Shown: piece by piece, positions 28,183-35,528 of the stretch
Layout: every line of letters starts with the position of its first letter
Position numbering within the stretch: the first letter of the stretch is position 1
NCBI GenBank assembly: GCA_020632915.1
Contig: JACKEP010000034.1
Coordinates: 1-49,376 of the forward strand
Length of the DNA: 49,376 nt
From: Alphaproteobacteria bacterium
Lineage (GTDB): Bacteria; Myxococcota_A; UBA796; GCA-2862545
Direction: 5' to 3'
Position numbers and translations under genes: made by a program
The notes under the pieces: model-generated
Told to the model about the DNA's origin: nothing
What the model saw: only the letters and a program-made list of their open reading frames with translations
Databases searched by the model: none

Positions 28183-30167
28183 GGCGTGGTCCTGCGCGTG
28201 AACGACGGCGCCTGCGTGAGCGCCACGAGCAGCTCCGGGATCGAGCCGCCCGACTGGGCGAACGGGTCGTCGACCGCGTCGAGGGAGCAGTCGGCGGGGT
28301 CGTTCTCGCGGCCCAGCGTGAACCGCAGCCACTGATCGGCGAAGCACCGCCGCGCCGACGGCGACGTCGCCAGGAGCTCGCCGAGCTGGGGCAGGCCGTC
28401 GAAGGGCGCGTGGGTCCGGGTGCCGATGCCCTCGAGATCGTTCAGATCGCCGGCGGCGTCGATCGGCTGGCCCGCGTCGTCGTCGCGCCAGCGCCCCACG
28501 GGGTCGAAGTGCTCGAAGCCGAAGCCCACGCCGTCGATGTACTGGTGGCAGCCGCTGCAGAACGGGTCGGCCGTGTGCTGGGCGAAGCGCTCGCGGGTGG
28601 TGGCCGTCGGATCGACGTCAGGCACGCCGCCGGCGTTGGCAGGAGGCAGGCCGAGGTCCTGGCACAGCAGGCGCTCGCGCACGAACACGCCGCGCCGGAT
28701 GGGCGAGGTCTGGTCGGAGTGGGCGGTGGCGGCGAGCACGCTGCCCTGTCCGAGCAGGCCCGCGCGGCGCGGGTCGCCGGCGACCTGCACCGCTGCGACC
28801 GACCCGGGCGGCGGCAGGTCGTAGAAGGGCGCCACGGCGTCTCCGATCCAGGTCACGTCCGACGTGAACAGGTCGGCGAAGGTGCGCCCCGCGTCGAAGG
28901 TGACGTGCTCGACGAACGTGCGGGTCTCGTCGCGCATCCCGGCCCGCACGGCGGGCGTGAACCCGGGGAACAGCGCCTCGCTGCGGTCGAGCGTGGAGAC
29001 CTTCTCGATGCCGAGCCACTGCTCGGTGAACGTGCCGACGAGGCCCCGCGCGCGCGGATCGTCGAGCAGGCGGCGGGCCTGGATCTCGATGCCCGCCGGC
29101 GTGTCCAGGTCGCCGTTCGCCGCGGCGTCGAGCAGCGCGTCGTCGGGGGTGGTGCCCCAGAGCAGGTAGGCCAGCGCCGTCGCCGTCTCCCAGGCGGTGA
29201 GCACGGCGGTGCCGTCGCCGACGTCCTCGCCCACCTCCGAGCGGTACAGGAAGTCGGGCGACGACAGCATCACCTGGAGCGCCACCGACAGACCGGTGGT
29301 GCGGTCGGCCTGCGCGGTGACGTAGCCGGCGTAGCGGTCGACCTCCGCGGGCGTGAGCGGACGGCGGAACGCCCGGCGGCCGAACGCGGTGACCCAGCCG
29401 CGGACGCAGGCGTCGTCGGTGGGCGTGCAGCCGAGGAGCTCGGCGGGACGGGCGAGCGCCTGGTCGGCAATCGTCGCCGCGGCGTCGAGGTACTGGCCCA
29501 CGTGCACGCTGGTGACGAGGCCGGCGTCGGCGTGGTTGTCGAAGGCGTAGCCCTGGGGCCGGCTCTCGACGGGGAAGTCGGCCGCCGGGTCGAAGCCGTC
29601 GCCCGTGACCGGCGCCGCGCCGTCGCACTGCTGGATGAGCACCGAGTTGTTCTCGCCGAAGCCGTCGGGCTCGGTGGCGGCGTTGGACGGGTCGGCCACC
29701 CAGTCGACGCCGTCGTCGATGACGAGCTTGTAGAGGTGACGGCCGTCGGGCACCGCGTGCTTGGCGACGTAGGCGCGCTCGGAGGCCACCCAGGTCATCG
29801 GCCAGCCACCCTCGGCGCGCGTGGCGGGCCACCCGTTGAACGACCCGGCCACGTGGACCGAGCCGTAGGGTCCGTCGGGCGCGGGCAGGACGAAGGTGAC
29901 GAGCGCGCACGCGTCGGCCACGCAGGTGTCGGCGACGCACGACTGGTGGCGCAGGTCGCAGTCCGCGTCGGTGGCGCAGGTGGCCACCAGCGACGGCAGC
30001 AGGTCGCGCACGCTCGCGTCGTACTCCCGACGCGTGAGCAGGCGGATCTGCTGGACGGGGTAGGCGGGCGTGGCGCACGTGGGCAGCGCGGCGTCGCGGT
30101 CGCCCGTCGACGTGCCCGCCGGATCGCAGGCCGCCGCCAGCAGCGTCGCCAGCGCCGCGCGCTTCAC
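28179..30167 (-). CDS. DUF1592/DUF1588-type c-haem lipoprotein with inserted CBM48-like domain
   Basis: A 662-residue lipoprotein (lipobox AAAC, Cys14, Asp at +2). The DUF1587-like start (LLTRREYDASVRDLLP, about 43-58) is split from the rest of the family by about 120 residues. This insert has a Cys-rich turn and then a glycogen-binding/CBM48-like domain (about 89-180: VHVAGSFNGW, HLYKLVIDDGVDW). DUF1595/1592 regions follow (AFRRPLTPAEVDRY, SPDFLYRSE). Then come DUF1588 with a haem motif CSGCH in DPFCSGCHQYIDGVGFGFE, and DUF1585 at the end. GTG 30167 and the stop both overlap neighbours by four bases. A cell-envelope redox protein that docks on alpha-glucan is the inference. Confidence 0.83.
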   Translation of the reverse strand: MKRAALATLLAAACDPAGTSTGDRDAALPTCATPAYPVQQIRLLTRREYDASVRDLLPSLVATCATDADCDLRHQSCVADTCVADACALVTFVLPAPDGPYGSVHVAGSFNGWPATRAEGGWPMTWVASERAYVAKHAVPDGRHLYKLVIDDGVDWVADPSNAATEPDGFGENNSVLIQQCDGAAPVTGDGFDPAADFPVESRPQGYAFDNHADAGLVTSVHVGQYLDAAATIADQALARPAELLGCTPTDDACVRGWVTAFGRRAFRRPLTPAEVDRYAGYVTAQADRTTGLSVALQVMLSSPDFLYRSEVGEDVGDGTAVLTAWETATALAYLLWGTTPDDALLDAAANGDLDTPAGIEIQARRLLDDPRARGLVGTFTEQWLGIEKVSTLDRSEALFPGFTPAVRAGMRDETRTFVEHVTFDAGRTFADLFTSDVTWIGDAVAPFYDLPPPGSVAAVQVAGDPRRAGLLGQGSVLAATAHSDQTSPIRRGVFVRERLLCQDLGLPPANAGGVPDVDPTATTRERFAQHTADPFCSGCHQYIDGVGFGFEHFDPVGRWRDDDAGQPIDAAGDLNDLEGIGTRTHAPFDGLPQLGELLATSPSARRCFADQWLRFTLGRENDPADCSLDAVDDPFAQSGGSIPELLVALTQAPSFTRRTTP

Positions 30168-30970
30168 GGCTGTCGGCTCAGGTGGGGGCGCATCATCGGG
30201 CTGACGTCGGCGCTGCAGTCGCGACCGGCCGTGCGGGCGAGCAGCGTGATGTCGAGCACGATGTGGTTGGTGGCCACATCCACGAGCGACGGGTTCGACG
30301 TCCACACGGCGTGGTTGTCGGCGTCGGGCTCGGTGCCGCCGATCAGCGCCTGGTCGCGGTCGACCACGACCAGCGCCTTGTGCGACCACGCGGCCTTGCG
30401 GTCGTCGACCGGGATGTCGCCGCTCCACACGGAGAAGCCGGGGGGCGGTGGGCCGAGCGGGCCCGGGGAATGGAGGACGCGGTGGAGCCGGCGGTCGGCG
30501 ACGGCGAGCAAGGCGGGCCGCAGTCGCTCGACCTCACGGCTCCACAGCGAGAGGTACAGGGAGGTGGTGGCGCCGCGGATCATCGCGTCGATGCGCTCGA
30601 GCACCTCGTCGTAGCGGGTGACCGTCCAGACCGGCTCGGGCGTGGCGCGGCGCGCGAGGCGCCCCAGGCTCTCGGCGGCCCGCTGCGTGCGGGCGGCGAA
30701 GGTGTGCTGCAGCTGCTGCACGAAGCGCTGCGGGTCGGTGGCCACGTAGCGGCGCGGCTCGGCCCCGAGCGGGAACACGGCGCCGAGCTCTTCCAGTCGG
30801 TTGAGGATCTTGTAGACGGCGCTGCGCGGCACGCCCGAGTGGGTGCCGATCTCGTAGCCGGTGGCGCCCTCCGGGTCGGCGTGCTCCAGCAGGGCGACGT
30901 AGGCCAGCGCCTCGTTGCGGTTCAGGCCCAGGTCGACGAGGAGCTGGACCGCGTCGGTGGCGGCACTCAC
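30164..30970 (-). CDS. TrmB-family transcriptional regulator
   Basis: A 268-residue cytoplasmic regulator. Residues 1-90 form a TrmB winged helix (LVDLGLNRNEALAYVALLEH, SGVPRSAVYKILNRLEELG, then RRYVATDP). A coiled-coil linker and a PLD-like C-terminal domain (TTSLYLSLWSREVERL, KALVVVDRDQALIGG) follow, as in TrmB-type proteins without the sugar-binding extension. Start GTG 30970 and the stop both overlap neighbouring genes as GTGA. A local regulator cotranslated with three exported proteins suggests it controls this cluster. TrmB proteins elsewhere respond to sugars; the effector here is unknown. Confidence 0.82.
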   Translation of the reverse strand: MSAATDAVQLLVDLGLNRNEALAYVALLEHADPEGATGYEIGTHSGVPRSAVYKILNRLEELGAVFPLGAEPRRYVATDPQRFVQQLQHTFAARTQRAAESLGRLARRATPEPVWTVTRYDEVLERIDAMIRGATTSLYLSLWSREVERLRPALLAVADRRLHRVLHSPGPLGPPPPGFSVWSGDIPVDDRKAAWSHKALVVVDRDQALIGGTEPDADNHAVWTSNPSLVDVATNHIVLDITLLARTAGRDCSADVSPMMRPHLSRQP

Positions 30971-31605
30971 GGGCTCTCCACGCAGCGGGGACGGACGTCG
31001 GCGTAGGAGCCGGCGACGGGGTTGGACACGCGCAGCGCGACGACGTGGCTGCCCTCGGTCAGCCAGGTGCTGACGTCGATCGGCGGGACCGCGATCGTCT
31101 CGATGCACTCGGCGGCGTCGTTGACGCAGCCTTCTTGTTGCCACTGCCCGCCCCACTGGCCCACGCGCTGGCCGTCGATCCACACCGTCAGCCCGTCGTC
31201 GGACTGCAGGTCCATCACCACCCGCGGCGGGGTACCGGTGACGTCGACCGTGAGCCGGTAGGCGCGGTCGGAGCCCTGGGGGATCGCGTTGCGGTCGGGC
31301 GGCGTGACCGGAGACCAGCCGCTCACGTCGGCCGTGGGGTCGTGGAACGGTCGGGCGAGGCCGTCGACCGGGTCGTCGGCGCCCGTGAAGGTGGGGCTGG
31401 CGACCCAGCTGCCGACGGTGAGCGTGGCGTCGGCGCACGTGGGGGGCGGCACGGTGTCGGGGGCGGTGTCGACGACCACCACGTCGGTGTCGGTGTCGAC
31501 CGGGACGAGCGGGTCGTCGGGCTTGGGCGCGATGCCGTACTCCACGCAGCCCAGGCACAGGGGCAGCGCTGCGAGACGACGGACTTGGGGACCGACCCGG
31601 CGCAC
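30967..31605 (-). CDS. Jelly-roll (galactose-binding-like) lipoprotein
   Basis: The 212-residue lipoprotein has lipobox PLCLGC at Cys20 and a short Asp-Thr linker (VPVDTDTDVVVVDT). A beta-sandwich domain contains VVMDLQSDDGLTVWIDGQRV and HVVALRVSN, the look of galactose-binding-like sandwiches found beside glycosidases and sialidases. I choose GTG 31605 because a GGAG lies eight bases upstream; GTG 31614 overlaps that site. It is the first gene of the four-gene TrmB/DUF1592/DUF1552 set, with a GTGA overlap to the regulator. Ligand unknown. Confidence 0.7.
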   Translation of the reverse strand: MRRVGPQVRRLAALPLCLGCVEYGIAPKPDDPLVPVDTDTDVVVVDTAPDTVPPPTCADATLTVGSWVASPTFTGADDPVDGLARPFHDPTADVSGWSPVTPPDRNAIPQGSDRAYRLTVDVTGTPPRVVMDLQSDDGLTVWIDGQRVGQWGGQWQQEGCVNDAAECIETIAVPPIDVSTWLTEGSHVVALRVSNPVAGSYADVRPRCVESP

Positions 31606-31654
31606 GGTGTGCACTCCGCGGCAGCCGCGTCCTGGGGCTGCCGTCTCGTCACTC

Positions 31655-31660
31655 TATCAT
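31655..31660 (+). promoter_or_regulatory. -10-like element TATCAT in the divergent region
   Basis: The 154 bases between GTG 31605 (minus) and GTG 31760 (plus) hold TATCAT, the best -10 match there, about 100 bases before the phosphatase gene. A GCAGCC/GGCTGC inverted repeat lies at 31621-31641. No -35 is convincing. Confidence 0.25.
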
Positions 31661-31759
31661 GAGTCACGGCCGCGTGACGATCTCGAAGGGGCTGTTTCCA
31701 ACGACCACGCGGCGCGGCAGGTGCGGCCGCAGGCTACACCGGTGGCGGCGGGAGGGCGC

Positions 31760-32911
31760 GTGCGACATCGATGGATCGCCGTGGTGGTGGGGTGGACGAC
31801 AGCGTGCGCGTCGCGGACGCCCGTGGCCCCGGCGGCGCCTCCGCCGCCCCCGCGCGCCGCGCCGTCCACGTTCCCGACGCAGGCCGAGGCGCCGTGGCCG
31901 GTCGCCGACGCGCCGCTGTCGCGCGTGGCGTTCGGCAGCTGCAACCACCAGGACCACGATCAGGCGTTCTGGGCCACGATCGCCGCCACCGATCCGCAGC
32001 TGTTCGTGTACGCGGGCGACAACGTGTACGCCGACGTGGTCGAGCTGCCCGAGGGCGGCGTGCGGCTGGTGCCGTTCGACGCCGATCGCCTGCGCACGGC
32101 CTACACCCACCTCGCGGCACGACCCGAGTTCGCCGCGTTCCGGGCGTCCGTGCCGATCCTGCCGGTGTGGGACGACCACGACTACGGCGAGAATGACGCG
32201 GGCGGCTCGCTCGACGGGCGCGACGTCGCCCAGGCCCTGTTCCTCGACTTCTGGCAGGTGCCCGCAGACGACGCGCGCCGGTCGCGTCCCGGCGTCTACA
32301 CGGCGGCCACGTTCGGTCCCCCGGGCCAGCGCCTGCAGGTCGTGCTGCTCGACACCCGGGCGTTCCGCAGCGACCTGCACGCGTCGGAGCACCCGGGCAC
32401 GCCCGGTCACGAGGCCTACGACGCCGACGCGGATCCGTCGAAGACCATGCTGGGAACGGCACAGTGGGCGTGGCTCGCCCGCACGCTCGCCGAGCCGGCC
32501 GACCTGCGCGTGGTGGTGTCGTCGATCCAGGTGCTGACGCTGGCCCACGGCTACGAGAAGTGGGGCAACCTGCCCGCCGAGCGTCAGCGCCTGCTCGATG
32601 CGCTCCACGACGCCGGCGACGTGCTGCTGGTGTCCGGAGACGCCCACGTCGCGGGTGTCTACCAGCTCGACGACGGGCTGGGGCCGCGCGGTCCGCTGGT
32701 CGAGGTGACCACCAGCTCGCTCAACCGGTCGTTCGGCCCACGGGTGCAGCCCGATCCGCTCCGTGAGGGCGAGCTCGTGGCGGCCGAGAACTTCGCGACG
32801 CTGACGGTGGACTGGGCGGCGCGCTCCGCTGCCGTCGACGTGCGCGCCACCTCCGACGGGCACGTGCTGCACGCGCGCACGGTAGCGTTCGCTCCCGCCG
32901 CGGGGCGCTGA
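31760..32911 (+). CDS. PhoD-type metallophosphoesterase lipoprotein
   Basis: A 383-residue envelope phosphatase. A short signal peptide leads to WTTAC (Cys16), a plausible lipobox, then a Pro-rich spacer. Metal-binding motifs of the PhoD family are all present: FGSCNHQDHD, YAGDNVYAD, WDDHDYGENDAG and SGDAHVAGVY. GTG 31760 has GGGAGGG four to five bases upstream; the longer open frame lacks a site. PhoD enzymes use calcium and iron to release phosphate from mono- and diesters outside the cell. The stop codon sits in the loop of a hairpin at 32900-32921. Confidence 0.85.
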   Translation: MRHRWIAVVVGWTTACASRTPVAPAAPPPPPRAAPSTFPTQAEAPWPVADAPLSRVAFGSCNHQDHDQAFWATIAATDPQLFVYAGDNVYADVVELPEGGVRLVPFDADRLRTAYTHLAARPEFAAFRASVPILPVWDDHDYGENDAGGSLDGRDVAQALFLDFWQVPADDARRSRPGVYTAATFGPPGQRLQVVLLDTRAFRSDLHASEHPGTPGHEAYDADADPSKTMLGTAQWAWLARTLAEPADLRVVVSSIQVLTLAHGYEKWGNLPAERQRLLDALHDAGDVLLVSGDAHVAGVYQLDDGLGPRGPLVEVTTSSLNRSFGPRVQPDPLREGELVAAENFATLTVDWAARSAAVDVRATSDGHVLHARTVAFAPAAGR

Positions 32912-32921
32912 ATCGCCCCGC
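32900..32921 (+). terminator. Hairpin whose loop contains the phosphatase stop codon
   Basis: GCGGGGCG-CTGAAT-CGCCCCGC: eight-base perfect arms around a six-base loop that holds the TGA. No T-tract. It could terminate transcription or protect the mRNA end. Confidence 0.45.
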
Positions 32922-32995
32922 TGCGCGCCGTCCGCTCGTGGCATGATGGCTGTGTCGTCCCTGCGCCCCACGGCCCGTTGTCCCTCGGAGGCTCC

Positions 32996-34864
32996 ATGCG
33001 CCCCTCGTCGTCCACGGCGGTGTTCCTCGCCCTCGTCCTCGCCGGCTGCGCCGCGGGCGGCGACCCTGCGACCGATCCGCTCGGCGTGGCCGCGATGCCC
33101 GGCCAGGCCGGTCCGCCCGGCGGGGTGCAGGTGCTCGGGGTGCGCACCGACTTCGATCGCCTCGACGACCCCACGCTCACGCCGCCCACGGGCGGGCTGC
33201 GGCCCCACCGGCTCGACCGCGTCGCGCCCACGCTCACGGTCACCAGCCCCGGCCGCGGCACCTGGGGGGGCGCGCTCGCCTCGGTGGTCGGCACCGCGAT
33301 CGACGTGCGCTCCCCGGCGGTCGACGTCGACATCGACGGCGTGGCCGTGCTCCACGGGCAGGGCGCGTTCTCGCGCAACGTGTCCCTGGACGTCGGTGTC
33401 AACGTGATCGAGACCACCGCGGTCGACGTCGCCGGCAACGTCGCCACGGACGTGCGCAGCGTGATGTCCGGCGCGTCGCTTACGGCCGGTGCTGCGCTGG
33501 ACGACGGCATGGTCGTGCGCCTCAACGACGGCCCCCAGGGGCTCGACGGCTTCTCGGCGCTCGCCAGCGGCCTGGTGGCGGCCTCCGACCTCAGCGCGCT
33601 GATCCCGAACCCGGTGGTCAACGAACTGAGCGAGACCTGCGTCTGGGGCCTGTGCGTCACGTGGTACGCGGTGCGGGTCAACGTCACCAACCCCACGCTC
33701 GGGCCGCTCACGCTCGACCTCGACCCGCGCGCCGACGGCACCATCGTCGCCACGTTCGTCGTGAATGACCCCGCCCTCGACTGGTCGGGCACGGCCACCG
33801 TCGCCGAGATCGACTTCAGCGGCAGCGGCGACATCACCGCCGACGACATCACCGTCACCATGGTGCTCCAGCCGAGCATCAGCGGTGGCGTCGTGAACGT
33901 GAACCTGCTGTCCACGTCGGTGGTGGCCCACGGCTTCGACTTCGGCTTCACGTCGTGGCTGGAGGACGCGCTCGACTTCTTCGGCGTCGACCTCGACGCG
34001 ATCGTGCGCGGCTACACCGAGGACGCCATCCGCAACGCGGTCGTCTCCGAGGTGCCCGGCGTGCTCGCTGGGGTGTTCAACGACCTCGCCCTCGATCTGG
34101 CGTTCGACGTCGGCGACGTCACCCTCGACCTGCACGCGGCGCCGGGCTCGCTCGTGGTCGACGACGCCGGGCTGACGCTGGGCCTGCGCACCACTGTGTC
34201 GTCGCCCCAGTACCAGCCGATGCCCTACGGCAGCCTCTACGCCGGCTACGCGCCGGTGGTGGCCCCGACGGGCGGCAGCGGGGCCTACATCGAGCTGTCC
34301 CTCGACTTCGCCAACCAGGTGCTCCACACCCTGTGGGGTGCGGGCCTGCTCGACCTCGACACCGCGCCCGACACGCTCGGGGTCGACCCGTTCCTGCTCC
34401 AGGCCCTGTTCCCGCTCGTGACCAACCAGTCGCTGGTCACCGAGGCGTACCTGCCGCCGGTGCTGGTGCCGGGCGACGACGCCGACCTCGAGCTGCAGGT
34501 GGGCTCGCTCCGCCTCGATCTCGTCGGCGACGCCGTGATCGGCGGGGGGAGCGTCACCGCGCTGTCGGCCTACACCGCAGCCCGCGCGCCGGTCGACGTG
34601 GCCGCCAGCGGCACCGACCTGATCCCCACGCTCCTGGACCCCACGGTGTGGGTGGACGTGGTGGCGCCGCCGCCCAGCGATCCGGCGGCAGCACCCCTGG
34701 AGGCCGTGCTCACCGAGCTCGCGCCCGCGCTGCTGCCCACGCTCACCGACGTGCTCGGTGCGATCACGCTGCCGAGCATCGAGGGCTTCACGATCACCAA
34801 CGCCAGCGTCCGCGAGGAGAACGGCTACCTGGTGATCGGCGGCTCGCTGGTGCAGGCGCCGTAG
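32996..34864 (+). CDS. BPI/TULIP-like lipoprotein with Ig-like N-terminal domain
   Basis: A 622-residue lipoprotein (lipobox LVLAGC, Cys18); ATG 32996 follows GGAGG. Residues about 75-155 look like a glucodextranase-B/Ig-like domain (PTLTVTSP, VNVIETTAVDVAGN). From about 175 to the end the order of elements follows mammalian BPI/LBP. There is a long beta domain, an amphipathic region FTSWLEDALDFFGVDLDAIV with DAIRNAVVSEVPGVL, and a second-barrel stretch YIELSLDFANQVLHTLWGAG. It ends in a strand ENGYLVIGGSLVQ after LPSIEGFTITNASV. BPI-fold proteins hold lipids, including lipopolysaccharide. The match is by eye and remote; another lipid-binding barrel is possible. GTGTCG-free sequence: no Asp-Thr linker here. 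Confidence 0.6.
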   Translation: MRPSSSTAVFLALVLAGCAAGGDPATDPLGVAAMPGQAGPPGGVQVLGVRTDFDRLDDPTLTPPTGGLRPHRLDRVAPTLTVTSPGRGTWGGALASVVGTAIDVRSPAVDVDIDGVAVLHGQGAFSRNVSLDVGVNVIETTAVDVAGNVATDVRSVMSGASLTAGAALDDGMVVRLNDGPQGLDGFSALASGLVAASDLSALIPNPVVNELSETCVWGLCVTWYAVRVNVTNPTLGPLTLDLDPRADGTIVATFVVNDPALDWSGTATVAEIDFSGSGDITADDITVTMVLQPSISGGVVNVNLLSTSVVAHGFDFGFTSWLEDALDFFGVDLDAIVRGYTEDAIRNAVVSEVPGVLAGVFNDLALDLAFDVGDVTLDLHAAPGSLVVDDAGLTLGLRTTVSSPQYQPMPYGSLYAGYAPVVAPTGGSGAYIELSLDFANQVLHTLWGAGLLDLDTAPDTLGVDPFLLQALFPLVTNQSLVTEAYLPPVLVPGDDADLELQVGSLRLDLVGDAVIGGGSVTALSAYTAARAPVDVAASGTDLIPTLLDPTVWVDVVAPPPSDPAAAPLEAVLTELAPALLPTLTDVLGAITLPSIEGFTITNASVREENGYLVIGGSLVQAP

Positions 34865-34867
34865 CGC

Positions 34868-35269
34868 TCACCCGCCGAGAGCGTCGGCCACCTTCTGGAG
34901 GCGGCCGCGGGCCTCGGCCATCACCGGCTGGAGGGCGTCGGTGGGGGACACCGACGCCATCGACGCGGGATCGGCGAACGAGACGCGGACGCCGTCGGCT
35001 TCGGCCTGGACGAGGACGTTGCACGGCAGGAGCAGGCCGACGTCGGGCTCCACCTCGATGGCGGCGCTGGCCAGCTTGGGGTTGCACGCACCGAGGATGG
35101 TGTAGGGGCGCAGGTCGAGGTCGAGCTTCTTCTTCATCACGGCGGCGACGTCGATCGTGGTGAGCACGCCGAAGCCCTGATCGGCCAGGGCAGCGGTGGT
35201 GCGTGCGAGGGCGTCGTCGAACGTCGCGCCCGCCAGGGTGACGTGCAGGCCGTAGGGAGCGTGGGACAT
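34868..35269 (-). CDS. DUF302 family protein
   Basis: A 133-residue cytoplasmic protein of the DUF302 family. It shows the typical order: FDDALARTTAALADQGFGVLTTIDV, then a conserved ILGACNPKLASAA with a Cys, then GLLLPCNVLVQ with a second Cys, and a C-terminal helix. DUF302 proteins are small heme- or metal-associated proteins of unclear role. ATG 35269 has GGAGG just upstream; the 12-residue extension lacks one. It converges with the BPI-like gene, three bases between stops. Confidence 0.85.
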   Translation of the reverse strand: MSHAPYGLHVTLAGATFDDALARTTAALADQGFGVLTTIDVAAVMKKKLDLDLRPYTILGACNPKLASAAIEVEPDVGLLLPCNVLVQAEADGVRVSFADPASMASVSPTDALQPVMAEARGRLQKVADALGG

Positions 35270-35441
35270 CGGAGCCTCCGGGGCATGGGGCGGGGAAGGG
35301 TGCACGCGGCGTGCCGTCCGCGCCGCAGGGTTCCGCGATGTCGGCAGTACCGCGATCCGCGCGGGGCGGTCGGGAGTGCGCCCTGACCAGCGGGCTCGTC
35401 GGGACGTGGACGCAGCGTCGCACGCGTACGGTTCCTTTCGG

Positions 35442-35447
35442 TATCCT
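35442..35447 (+). promoter_or_regulatory. -10-like element TATCCT before the ADAM-like gene
   Basis: TATCCT lies about 82 bases upstream of ATG 35529, in the 259-base divergent region (35270-35528). That region otherwise shows only a repeated CCGCGAT around 35333-35360. Confidence 0.3.
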
Positions 35448-35528
35448 GGGGTGACGGGGACGACGTTCCAGGCCGAAGGTCATGACGTTTCGTGCCGATG
35501 CGACCGCAACGCCCCCGTGCGGAGGACC

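Noticed and set aside
31664..34327. Long minus-strand frame over the phosphatase and BPI-like genes
   Set aside because: No ribosome site, biased composition, crosses two plus-strand genes with signal peptides and motifs.
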